Shown here one piece after another: positions 8,953 to 18,840 of a stretch of DNA of 22,169 bases. Under the pieces are notes generated by a model. It saw nothing but the letters and a program-made list of their open reading frames with translations. It was not told the origin of the DNA and searched no databases. The DNA is from Paraglomus occultum (lineage: Eukaryota; Glomeromycota; Glomeromycetes; Paraglomerales; Paraglomeraceae), in the NCBI GenBank assembly GCA_910592205.1, contig CAJVPJ010000548.1, forward strand, positions 1 through 22,169. Direction: 5' to 3'. Position 1 is the stretch's first letter. Every line of letters starts with the position of its first letter. The translations under genes were made by a program, and so were the position numbers.

Positions 8953-9286
8953 TTATGTACTGTCAGGTTTACCAAGTATAGCAATCTGATTAAGTTGGCC
9001 GTTTTGATTGGCTAAATTTTGCGCAAACATATGTAATCGTCCGACATTCAGCCTTGAGAGGTTTTCTGTGTCTTGGTTTTTTTTTTTATTCACGAAAGGG
9101 CTCTCCGATATGATGAGAGTCGTACGCGACTCGATTAAACAAGCTTTCGAAAATGTCATCGTTGAAGTATTTATGAATGCCTGTATAAATATTGCTTTGC
9201 TTTGTAAGGCAAGTAAACATCAACAAATTCAGCCTACAAATTATTATGGTGTGTTACAAGGTCTGTTACATTTTTATGCCTGGTGA
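8953..9286. other. Ambiguous overlapping reading frames, possible gene fragment
   Basis: The plus strand (9008-9286, opening at TTG) has a coding-looking second half: MMRVVRDSIKQAFENVIVEV, then ALLCKASKHQQIQPTNYYG, LLHFYAW and stop. The minus strand (8953-9159, ATG) has a polar, coding-looking C-terminal half (VGRLHMFAQNLANQNGQ). Both cannot be ordinary genes. I favour a plus-strand relic or exon because it has a helical, family-like texture, but I cannot name a family. Confidence 0.25.
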
Positions 9287-9560
9287 CGACACATTGATAC
9301 AAGCATATTCTCGTACCTGATCATACCTTCTGGTAGTGAACATGTTTTTTTTGAAAGTGGCAAGCGGTCATATCAATTGAGTGTTCAAGCAAGGGTCAAC
9401 CAAAACTTTCATTATCTAACAAGTGCCTGAATTAATATTAATAAAATTCGGAGATAATAATAACTTCATATTCACATGTGTACTATGATCGACTGATCTG
9501 TTCCTACTGCGGCAACAATGCACGAACATTTTCATGACCATAAACAATAATGGCAACAAC

Positions 9561-9590
9561 ATACATTCTCATACATTCTCATACGTTCTA
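9561..9590 (+). repeat. Short tandem repeat, 3 x 10 bp
   Basis: ATACATTCTC repeated twice exactly, then ATACGTTCTA, in the 5' flank of the zinc-knuckle gene. Confidence 0.8.
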
Positions 9591-9680
9591 TTGCACTCGG
9601 TTTCATTAGATTTAACTTAATTATTGGATTATTTTGTATACTTGGGAACGGAATAGTTTCCCGGAAATAAAGAGTAACGA

Positions 9681-11509
9681 ATGAATAGCGACGAAGAATT
9701 GTACGAAGAGACACTTCGATATGAAAACGAAATATACCGAGATCCACTCGACCACGAGATCAGCGATAGGTAACGGTTAGATACAACTACAAATAATATA
9801 ACGGTTATTACCGCAACATACTCAATAATTATACGCTCTTTCCGAAAACGCAACCATACTCACCAAAGCGAAGGTAGACTGAGCGACGAAGAAACAGAAA
9901 AACTCCTTAGTTGTGTATTTTATACAAGTGGCCCAGTTTCAATATCAACCCCTCAACCGAAACGGCAAAAACTATCTACGCCAGTGCAAAGAACAAACAA
10001 TGCCCAATCAATAAGACAATCGAATGGAAGACAGAATCAACAGCAACAACGACCGCAACCGCAACCGCAACAGCAACAGCAACCGTATCAGCAGCAGCAG
10101 CAGACCAATAAATGGGGAAGAGTAATAGAAGACACTCCATCATCGACATCAACGTTGAATAGACTGTCTTTGACCGATACGTCCTCTTTGAGCACTATAC
10201 AAAGTAGTTCTCCTTCATCACTCTTCAATACACCTTCGAAAGTTCGCGCAGAAACTACCTTTGATGGTTCTTTTGAAACTCCCTCACGGACTTCTTTGGC
10301 GAGCCAATCTTCAATAAGATCCCAATCCCAAATTCAACCTGCTTCGTCTCGTAGCTCGTATTATCTTCTCAAGACTTCATCTTCTTCCTCATCCTCTCCA
10401 TCGTCTCCCCCACGTGCCAATCTCAACTTTTCAGAGATTGAAGAGTCAAAATACGGCATTAATCACGCTCACGTCAGAATGCAGTTACCAAATAAAAATA
10501 ATGATGATAGGGACATTATTACATTAGGGGATGATGACGATGATGATGATTGGGTTTCAAATGGAGAGGTGCATGCGGATATAGGTCGAAGAATGAGTGC
10601 GAGAATGAGAGATAGAATTGGATTTCGGATGGGTGATGGGAATCTTAAGAGTATGAGACTGGGTGATAGGATTGACAACCCCATATACATACCGGGAGAT
10701 GGTGACAACCCTATATACATACCAGGAGATGAAGATACAGACGAGGGTGAGGATAATGATGAGGGAGAAGGAGAACGTCAAGAAGAACGTGAAGAAATAA
10801 ATGAAGGAGAAATTGAGGTATTAGACGCAGAAGAACCATTTGCAATACAGTTAATATCAGCAACAAATACTACTACATCCACCGATGCGATCGACCTGTC
10901 CGAGGAGTTTGACGGGCCACCGGTGAAGGTAACGAATCTTTTGAAAACACCGTTGTGCGAAAGCTTGCCAGTTGTATTAATCATCTCCGTCTAATATTTT
11001 CCATAGAAATCCAATAGATATTTCATGCTCAATCATTGTCCCCTCTGTAAGCAGCTTGGTCATCTGAAAATCAACTGTTCTCGTAATCGTAAAATAAATC
11101 AAAGTGCTGTCCGCTCTGCCAATAAGCTTGAAGTCAGTTGCTATTTCAGTTATATTTTGACTTTTAGGCTTGGATTTCTTTATACGAAAACATGTACTTA
11201 TGTTAATTGTATTTCATTAGGATGTATGGAGAAAATATAAATATGAAGTGGATTGTGACTTTGACAAAAACGTGAGAAGTTTTTGTTATACATGTGGAGT
11301 AAGAGGACATTTTGGCGATGTAGGTATAATTGAAGTGATATGTGTAAGAATGTATTCAATCACGTGATATTCAAACCTTTGGGAAAACTTTAAAGGAATG
11401 CAAATCAACTAGCACAGGCTATTCTGCATTTTCGAAATATCACATCACCAAAGCCGAGAAGCACATAATGGATTTGCGTGAGAAAGCAAAGGAAGCAATT
11501 GCCGGTTAG
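9681..11509 (+). CDS. AIR1: Air1/Air2 (ZCCHC7)-type zinc-knuckle RNA-binding protein, TRAMP-complex candidate
   Basis: Model: join 9681-9769, 9869-10928, 11007-11132, 11221-11319, 11396-11509, encoding 495 residues. Residues 1-30 are acidic (MNSDEELYEETLRYENEIYR). A long disordered region follows: poly-Q at about 9010 relative to 10035-10105, Ser-rich runs, DDDDDDD, two copies of DNPIYIPGD and an E/G-rich stretch. The zinc knuckles come last: C394-C397-H402-C407 (CPLCKQLGHLKINC) and C447-C450-H455-C460 (CYTCGVRGHFGD then EC across an intron). VWRKY before the last knuckle and HFGDEC within it are the signature of Air1/2 and ZCCHC7. The family binds RNA and bridges Trf4/5 polymerase and Mtr4 helicase in nuclear RNA surveillance. 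Yeast Air proteins have about five knuckles, and only two are evident here. The exon 3 donor (GTCAGT) is weak, so 11100-11220 is the least certain part. Confidence 0.78.
10674..10733 (+). repeat. In-frame tandem duplication of 30 bp
   Basis: Two 30-bp units encode DNPIYIPGDG and DNPIYIPGDE within the disordered part of the zinc-knuckle protein. Units differ mainly at third positions, which suggests an older duplication kept under protein-level constraint. Confidence 0.85.
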
Positions 11510-12273
11510 AATAGCGACGTTTGAGGAAGAAGGTTAGAGCGATCGCATGCGTAAGTGTTGATGCTCATATGTGTGTAATGTGTGTGATGATTCATATTTT
11601 AATTTCAATACACTACTGACCTTGTTATATTGTCGCCATAGAAGGTTTCAAATAAACCTGCGACCTAATTGTGCATAGTTATTAACGTGTAATAAACTGT
11701 CTGATAATCCCTAATTGTAAATACCAAGTCGTTATTGCCATAATTTTGTTATTTCGCACATTTTCAATGTTTTCCCCATATTTTTCCCCATATTTTTCCC
11801 CACACAAATGTAGCTCCTTATCATTTCAATCTGTATCCACAGAATTCAGGGGGGTTGGCCAAACCAAAGTTTACAAAAGTTCAATGTCAACTAAACCATA
11901 TTTATCCAATCAGCATCATTCGCACGCTAACACTAATATCACCTGATTATTTCAAAAATATAAATCCCCGTTTTTTCCTCTTTTCCGTCAAAAAAATACT
12001 ACCCAATAAACGATAAGCCCTATATATTCCCCCCCCCCCCCCTTCCCCTCCTCTAAGTTGTTCCTGTTTATCCGTCCACGAGTACGCCCTTGTCTTTTAA
12101 TGTCCAGTGATAGTCTATACGACTAACGAACGTCACGTCATTTATATATTGCCTCGAAGGAGTTTACGTCTCCCAAGTACTATCGAGTGGTATTGTATAG
12201 GATAAGAAATAAATAGGAAAATACTCCGATCAGGGTTGAATATTTTGGTTTAGTGTAAAAGTAGTCAATAAAT
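11510..12273. promoter_or_regulatory. Intergenic region between the zinc-knuckle gene and the RRM gene
   Basis: AATAAA poly(A) signals at 11651-11656 and 11691-11696 fit the 3' end of the upstream gene. A 3 x 12-bp tandem repeat lies at 11769-11804, and a run of about 14 C at 12029-12042 lies about 235 bp before the RRM gene's start codon. The rest should be promoter and leader of the RRM gene. No other gene seen. Confidence 0.5.
11769..11804 (+). repeat. Short tandem repeat, 3 x 12 bp
   Basis: Unit TTTTTCCCCATA, three near-perfect copies, in a non-coding spacer. Confidence 0.8.
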
Positions 12274-15074
12274 ATGTCGTATCAGTATGATCAATATCAT
12301 CAACAACAGCAGCAGTATGGGGGCGCTATGGATAACAAGACTACGTTATGGTACGTTATTTGGGATCAGGTTGGAAGTGTGAGTGGAAGAAAGACTAGAC
12401 GTGGAAAAAACATAGAGAGGAGGGAAAAGGAAACACAGTTTACGTATCGGATTGGGTCATAATGTAGCATCGTTTGGTTGGTATTATATCACGTATAACA
12501 TGTCGTTAGAGAAGTAAGACGCGAGGAGAGAGACACGAAGATATTACTTTGACACTACGATTGGGGGATGTGAGTTGGAACGTTGATCAATTTATCAAAT
12601 AAGATGTATACTCAAACGAAGGAAACGCTATCACTTGCATGTTTTCTCATAATCAACCCCATGCGTTTCTGCCTCTCGATGTTCAAATACTCTATTACTT
12701 TCTAACATCCTTTTCCCGCAATACTTTACTTTTTCTCTTCTCAATCCTCGTTTTCTATCCTTCCCCCCCCTTTTCCCGTTTTTTACTCTCTTCCTTGTGT
12801 ACAGGATGGGTGAGCTTGAGCCATGGATGGATGAGGGCTACATACGAGGTCTCTGGTACCAAATGGGGGAACAAGTGAACGTGAAATTTATTCGGGACAA
12901 ATTCACGGGGTGAGTTAGCTTGAGGAAATAGTCAGTGTATGCGACTAAACTGAACAAAACGGACTCGAATCATTTTGAAATCTTTCGTGTTCTAATATAG
13001 TCAGTATGGTTTGATCGCATCGGGCGCACATCTTGTATTTATATATCAGCTAACGTCACACATACTAACCATATTTATAAAATTTCTTACGGGGTTATGG
13101 GCAATACAGTGCTAACGCGGGCTACTGCTTTGTGGATTTCGTGAGCAATGCTGCTGCAGTCAAAGCACTCACGACTGTCAATGGAACGCCCATTCCTGGT
13201 ACAAATCGTATGTTCAAGTTGAATTGGGCATCTGGTGGCGGATTGAGTGACAGGAAGTATGTTTGAAAACTATAGAAGGTGTAATGAGGGAGAATATTTC
13301 ATCGGCTGTGGAACACTTGTAGCTGCAATCGGGTTATTTCATTTAGTTGTACCATTTTTTTTATTCGAATCTTGGAGTAGAGACGATCGTGGACCAGAGT
13401 ACTCGATCTTTGTTGGCGATCTAGGGCCTGAAGTGACAGAATGGATGCTTGTGGTATGTATGTAATATAGATATCAAAATGAATAACAGAATTATACACG
13501 ATATATATATGTAACAAATATGAGACATTCAAAGTAATAGGATTGTGTTGCGTCTACTAAGTTCATGTTTATGTGCTAATTTTTGTTTCCTTTAGTCTGT
13601 CTTCCAGCAACGATATTCCAGTTGTAAATCAGCAAAAATTATGACTGATCCCATGACAGGAATGTCACGTGGTAAGATGTTGTGGGCTATATATATGTAA
13701 TACACGTTCCAATCCATTCCACTAACTTCAATGCGCTTCTTCCTTAAGGTTACGGCTTTGTACGATTCGCTGACGAGTCCGAGCAACAGCGTGCTCTAGT
13801 CGAAATGCAAGGACTCTATTGCGGAAATCGCCCAATGCGTATTTCAACGGCTACACCCAAGAACAAGGGTGCAACCAATCCGATGCAGACAACTGCAACA
13901 GGATATTATCAACAGCCACCACAAAATAACCCAAACATTAGTCAATATAATGATCCGAATAATACTACTGTGTTTGTTGGTGGTTTGTCTGGGGTTAATA
14001 GTGAAGAAGAGCTACGAAGGTATATGTATATGGATATTGATTGATATATTAATATATAGATAATTGGAAAATGTAACAACAGAGATAAAATAGATCATTG
14101 TATTAGTTGAAGCCTTTACAAAAGTCCTTTATCCAAAAATGTCTGCTGCGTGTTTAACGATATTTTTGACACTAACTTGTGATGTCATGTCTGTCCCGCA
14201 GCTACTTTGCTGGGTTTGGTGAGATTACTTATGTAAAGATCCCACCGGGCAAGGGATGCGGCTTTGTACAGTTTGTTCACAGGCAAAGTGCAGAAATGGC
14301 TATCAATCAAATGCAGCACTATCCGATTGGTAGGTGTATTTGCATCAGACAAAACTATGAAGTGACGATGAATGGATAATTAAAGATGGCATATCATATT
14401 ACCATATACAGGGAATTCGCGGGTCCGGTTGTCGTGGGGTCGATCTCAAACTGACAAGAGTTCCATGGGCGCGTATCGGTAATAATTATATTGATTTATT
14501 ATCGTCATAAGCTAGCGTGGTTACCCACTATAACTGCTGTGGTGGTTGTATAATTAGGACTGTAATGGCTATTATCACTGCCATCGCTGCAGTTAGTAGT
14601 GTAACCATATTAGGTTTTCGATCGGTTATTATTTTTGGTTTTGTTATTATGATCGATTTAATGATTATCACAACTACAGATAAATATTTCTCTAACAAAT
14701 GTCACTTTCTTTTCAACGTCTAACCAACTCGCGTCTCACTTTTCACTTAACCCTGTCAACCATCTTATTATCCCTCTTTTTTTTTTATCTTCCCATCAAC
14801 TTAAAACATTTTATCAAGCCCCCCATCACAAGCGCCGCCGCCTGCATATAACCCATTAAGTATTACTCCCGCACCTTCGTACGTGTATTCGCCATCTACT
14901 CCCGTAGTACCTCCCCTACCCACAGCTCAATCTCAGATTCCTTCGCAGGTAGTCGATCCACTAGAACCAGTTCCTGTACAGCGTATGAATGAAATGTATA
15001 TCACGAAGAAGGAGGGATTGTTGGAAAGAATTGAGAGTGATGGAAGCAGTTGGAGGGGAATTTATGCACAGTGA
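12274..15074 (+). CDS. NAM8: Three-RRM RNA-binding protein, Nam8/Ngr1/Csx1 family
   Basis: Model: join 12274-12350, 12805-12909, 13110-13256, 13381-13453, 13596-13671, 13749-14019, 14202-14329, 14412-14478, 14819-15074. It has nine exons and 399 residues, with all introns GT-AG and in phase. After a Q-rich start (HQQQQQYGG) come RRM1 (about 23-105: [16 protein letters not shown]1 GYCFVDF), RRM2 (about 117-195: [14 protein letters not shown]1 GYGFVRF) and RRM3 (about 232-310: [19 protein letters not shown]1 GCGFVQF, ending [12 protein letters not shown]). The last exon is proline-rich and ends [10 protein letters not shown]. The spacing and [12 protein letters not shown] linker are typical of fungal Nam8/Csx1 proteins. 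In yeasts these act in U1 snRNP-assisted splicing of weak introns (Nam8) or stress mRNA stability (Csx1). Which role applies here cannot be told. At exon 4 the TAG acceptor (13380) is preferred over GAG three bases earlier. Confidence 0.92.
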
Positions 15075-15173
15075 GTGGAGGGGGAAAAAACCGAAAAGAA
15101 AAAAAAAAAGGAAAAAGGGTGGTGGATGCGTGGTGTTCATATCTGTCGTGTTTTCTATTTTTTTTTTGTTTAT

Positions 15174-15179
15174 AATAAA
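15174..15179 (+). terminator. Poly(A) signal of the RRM gene
   Basis: An AATAAA hexamer 100 bp after the stop codon, following a T-rich tract. A natural cleavage signal for this transcript. Confidence 0.5.
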
Positions 15180-16814
15180 GTTGATGCGTTAGAATTAAAA
15201 AAAAATTGGCTAGATAATACATTTAGTTATTTTATAGTGAGATACGAATCTTATCAAAAAAAATGTACAACAGGAATTACAATCTTCATTTCGTTTTACG
15301 CTGTGTAAAAAGAGACAATAAATACATCGATCAGAGCAACGGCTTAGATGAACGTACAGTATGTAACTATTAGTTTAGTTATGTATTTTATAGGTTTATA
15401 AAAAAAATAGTATGAAGTTAATTTATTTTAGCTTCAATTTACCGAGAACAATAAACAAACGCTCATGCCTGAAACAAAGGAAGTTGTTTAACGCAAAGGT
15501 TCTCCACTAATCGAACAACTCGGATAACAAATATGTTTCTTGCAATAGTCAACTTGTTGATAAAAGACTGCTTGAGCGCATCTGCTGAGCATTCGTTTGC
15601 ATTTCACCACTTTGCAACCAGATTGGCACAATAATTTATTGTTTGATTATACACGTAGAACGCGTCCTCTTGAAAATAAAACGCCCATCAAGGCACCGGG
15701 ATCTAAGTAGAAATTCACAAAAATAGTAAAATTGCGTAAATTAAACGCTGTACTTTTTGGAAATATCTGCAGAACTGCATATCCTCCATTTATATTAGTG
15801 TCAAATTAAAGTCTGCGCTATTTGTGTATGAATATTAATTAGTCTTGCAACTGTTACTTATTATGGAACAAAAAGAGTACTATACTTGGAAAAGATTCGG
15901 AACAGATGACCATAGAATGTTCTTAGATCCGCAATATTGAACAAAAAGCCTTAATCCAAGAACAATTAATGTATTATGAATGTTATGATTGTTGCGACTA
16001 GTTGGTATTTGCTCAGATTCTCGGTAGCCAGTGGTTGGGAATGGAGGTGTTAAACTTGCATTGTTATGTATACAGCAAAATAATGAAAATCGTGGCGATG
16101 AATCTTCCGAAGGATCGATAAGCAGTGGAATGAGTTAAGCTTAGTTCTTACAGGAGAGTTTGAAATCTTCTTCAATTTCGAACAGGCGTGGGTCTGCTTT
16201 TACCACATCATAATGACTCTTGTCTGCATTCTAGTCGTGAAGTGGCTATCGCCTTTTGGCAATCATGGTGAAGAGTTAGTTGAGCAAGATAATTAGCAAT
16301 GAAGTTTCATTGTTCAACTTGAATATAGCTACGTCGGGAACAATTAGTATCAAACCTTTTAACCAATTTCATAAACTTCAAATAATAATAACGTATTCTA
16401 TTACTATTTCTTACATTTCAAATGATCTACCCCCGGCGAAGGCAGCCAACGGCAACGTACAATTTATTTTGATAGTCTTTTAAATCAACCCATAATGCTA
16501 TTAATATACTTATTATATTTAAATTAGAAAATAGTAAACCCTTTGGCAAAACTCGTGCAAACTTTAAATTACAAGAGCATTTGAGCCACTAAATAATAAG
16601 CAGGTGGACGATGTTAATATTAATATTGTAAATTGACTACATTTGCAATCAATTGTTTGTCTTCATACCTGCAGCTGAATCCCAATCGCGGCTATTTCTC
16701 GGTTTAAGCAGAACTCCAGTAGATAAGAGCATACTAAAATATTTACTCTCCATCTCGACGTGATAATGGTGTTACATCCTTATGATAGATAGTATTCCAT
16801 ATGTTGCTATTAGA
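15180..16814. other. Gene-poor AT-rich spacer
   Basis: About 1.6 kb in which I find no convincing gene, tRNA or recognisable transposon on either strand. Reading frames are short, start at non-ATG codons or are of AT-rich composition. It marks the change from the housekeeping block to the repeat-rich block. Confidence 0.45.
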
Positions 16815-17555
16815 ATTATCCAATTATCCAATGTTAATATGTCTGGGTATTTCCTAGTCAGCTATTTAAGTACACGACATACAGTCGTTCCAATGCTTGT
16901 CAATTTAAACGCGTCCGATACGCACTCATTGATTGCATGTGAAATAACTTTACCTGATAAAAATCAAACAGTTGATCGTTTTATTTGTTGACTATTACTA
17001 TTTTTTTGAATGTTACACGTGTCAATTCATTTGTTATCGATTTCTAGCCATTCTGCTATATTTGTGCATCCATGGCGTAATGATGTCATCTCTTGTACGT
17101 TTGTCACAAAGATTATTCAATCCACTGTATATACGCATCGTAGTTATGCTCTGTACGTGTATTCTTCCATAATTTTATGATAAACAAATCTAATAATTTG
17201 TTGCCTGTAGTCCATCAAGAGGTCTTGGTGCTTTACATCAGGAACAGAATAGATTTATTTTAGGTTTAATCGTTTCGTACACACCAGACATAATCCATTC
17301 TTCTAACGGGCAATACTTTTGTTTCCTTGCATCATATGTAAATCCAATGGAACCAAAACATCCGTGGTAAGAATGTCTGGACGCTTATCACATAACTAGT
17401 GGAAACGATACATAATAATATGTCAATAATATTCAATGACGCGTCGACATCATATAAATTATGTGTCTCATCTGTTATTCCAAGCGGAGTCAAATTAACA
17501 CGATATACAGTAGGTAGATGATATAGGCTCCCTTAACATTGATACAATTAAATAG
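16815..17555 (-). pseudogene. Decayed partial duplicate of the adjacent kinase gene
   Basis: This block aligns by eye, in the same orientation, to about 21287-22010, 4.4 kb away. Shared anchors include TGGCGTAATGATGTCATCTC versus TGGCGTGATGGCATCATCTC, TTGCATCATATGTAAATCC versus TTGCATCATACGTAAATCC, TTATCACATAACTAGTGGAAA versus TTATCACACAACTAGTGGAAA, and the intron between them. It corresponds to the second N-lobe-like module, its flanking introns and part of the first module. Many substitutions and small indels break every frame, and no kinase C-lobe is present. It is therefore a genomic (intron-containing) duplication, not a retrocopy. Confidence 0.8.
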
Positions 17556-18198
17556 AAAATTAGCTGTAGAGAAAGAAATAACATGATGCTGGGACTCGCA
17601 TTAAATCCGCGTACTCCGATCGGTTGCGGATTGGTTAATAAATTTGGCCAAAATAGGGCTAATCAATCGCCCCCATACACTATTTTAATTTTGTTTATGG
17701 CAGAAAATTTGTACGCGTACTTCAAGCGAAAGCCTCCGAATGGTGCATTACGGGTTTTGTAGACAAGTGTGAGGTAGAATCGTTCGATCGAAAAATAGAC
17801 AAGTATCTTAGGTGCCTTAATGCTATTGTTGATTGTCCATAGTGGCGTGACTGGGACCCGCTCGGTTCTTCATTCAAGGCCGTTCGCTGAGCCACAAAAC
17901 TAGTGTTGGAGCACAGGTAACCCGCTCGGTTGCCTGATATTTAAGGCCGCTCGCTGATTCATACAAATAATCTTAACAGTTTTAAGCTATGTTTTCCTCA
18001 CTCGTAAAACTTTCGTTTATTTAGTAGGCAGATTTTTTCATCTTCAAAGAATTGTACCGTTTTACCGTATTACCTCTTCCCTATCCACTTACGCTTATCA
18101 ATAGACGCTTCCTGCTTTTCTATTCATAATAACTTATAGTTTATTGTAACACTTTACTTCTATATTAAAACAAAATGTCTCAACAAATTTTTGACATA
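17556..18198. other. Spacer with a two-copy repeat, no gene seen
   Basis: The only structure I see is the imperfect direct repeat at about 17856-17966. Otherwise AT-rich with short GC-richer islands. Confidence 0.4.
17856..17966 (+). repeat. Imperfect direct repeat, two bipartite copies
   Basis: Each copy has ACCCGCTCGGTT, a gap, then AAGGCCGYTCGCTGA. Copy 1 begins at 17856, with its second half at about 17876. Copy 2 begins at 17920, with its second half at about 17943. The period is 64 bp and the gap differs (8 versus 11 bp). These are GC-rich words in AT-rich surroundings. Confidence 0.75.
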
Positions 18199-18562
18199 CA
18201 GTGTGTTACAAAAGTTTTTGCAAAAATAATATTTATCACTATGACACAACCGTTGCTTTGAGTAATATGTAAAATACCTCGTTTTAAAGCTAAATTGATG
18301 TAGTTTTTATTGATATTAATTAAATGAGACGCGTTTACCATTTTTTTCAATAATTGCTTTCGCATTGACTTTACTAAGACATCATCGGGAATCGCATTCC
18401 ATTCCTTAACCATAAACCGCTCTAATTCACCACAGTTTTGAGGCATTTTTTTTTCTATCTTATTCTTAACAATAACCCAGAGTTTTCGATGGGGTTGAGA
18501 TCAGGACTGTTACTCAGCCAGTCAATAACTTCAGGAACATTTTCCTGAAGAAATAAATTTGG
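18180..18562 (-). pseudogene. Tc1/mariner DDE transposase, C-terminal remnant
   Basis: Reading the minus strand from about 18562: LQENVPEVIDWLSNSPDLNP, then IEN, the conserved SPDLNPIEN block just before the last catalytic acid. The frame then slips by one base (GAAAACTCTGGG, where GAAAACCTCTGGG is expected). The second frame continues WVIVKNKIEKKMPQNCGELE, RFMVKEWNAIPDDVLV and SMRKQLLKKMVNA, the usual C-terminal helices. It then runs through the terminal repeat to a stop at 18180. The upstream catalytic half is absent, so the element cannot encode its own transposase. Confidence 0.8.
18199..18227 (+). repeat. Left terminal inverted repeat of the Tc1-like element
   Basis: Begins CAGTGTGTTACAAAAG next to TA. 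The inner 18-19 bases are the reverse complement of 18721-18739. Confidence 0.65.
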
Positions 18563-18720
18563 CTAGACGGCTGGTGTGTTTTAAATACTGGAGACATGTT
18601 TAATTAGTTAAAAAATACATAAGTAATATGGTATACAAACATGTCAATTTATAGTACAGATGTTTTTTACCGCAATTTGATACAAAATTGGATGAGCTAC
18701 ATGTATTTTGTTATGTCAAT

Positions 18721-18739
18721 TTTTTTGCAAAAACTTTTG
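18721..18739 (+). repeat. Right terminal inverted repeat of the Tc1-like element (outer end decayed)
   Basis: The inner part matches the left repeat in inverse orientation. The expected outer bases up to about 18749 read ATTCTCTTCA instead of the inverse of CAGTGTGTTA. Confidence 0.6.
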
Positions 18740-18840
18740 ATTCTCTTCATATCAGTGAATCAGTTTTCATACCTCTTGGCTTACACAAAATCATCGGTCC
18801 GCTTTTCCTATATTTCCCATTGACTCAGATATAACAAATG

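Larger units (their letters stand above)
8598..9680. other. Intergenic region upstream of PITP (minus) and the zinc-knuckle gene (plus)
   Basis: 1.08 kb, expected to carry both promoters. It includes a G-run (about 8667-8680), two opposed uncertain reading frames at about 8953-9286 (listed separately), and three copies of a 10-bp unit ATACATTCTC at 9561-9590. No RNA gene recognised. Confidence 0.4.
18199..18749 (-). mobile_element. Internally deleted Tc1/mariner element
   Basis: The left end is TA (18197-18198) followed by CAGTGTGTTACAAAAG..., a Tc1-like terminus. The right end holds the inverted match TTTTTTGCAAAAACTTTTG (18721-18739), whose outermost 10 bases have decayed. The element is only about 550 bp, against roughly 1.3-1.6 kb for a full Tc1 element, so most of the transposase and its promoter are lost. 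It shares its orientation with the transposase remnant inside it. Confidence 0.65.

Noticed and set aside
12029-12042. C-run as a functional G-quadruplex or i-motif
   Set aside because: An uninterrupted homopolymer of about 14 C is a common slippage product. There are no separated tracts that would make the structure specific.
12639-12878. Hydrophobic plus-strand frame resembling a signal peptide protein
   Set aside because: It lies in the T- and C-rich end of intron 1 of the RRM gene, and its last part is exon 2 in the wrong frame.
14479-14818. Possible extra exon or small gene in the last intron of the RRM gene (frame 14517-14723)
   Set aside because: The frame is very rich in Ile/Val/Thr from AT-rich sequence, has no family texture, and the flanking exons join in phase without it.
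15075-15308. Lysine-rich frames after the RRM gene
   Set aside because: They arise from A- and T-homopolymer runs in the 3' untranslated region.
17856-17966. tRNA pair
   Set aside because: The GC-rich words suggested tRNA, but there is no A/B-box pair, no T-arm GTTCRA motif at the right distance, and no cloverleaf pairing.
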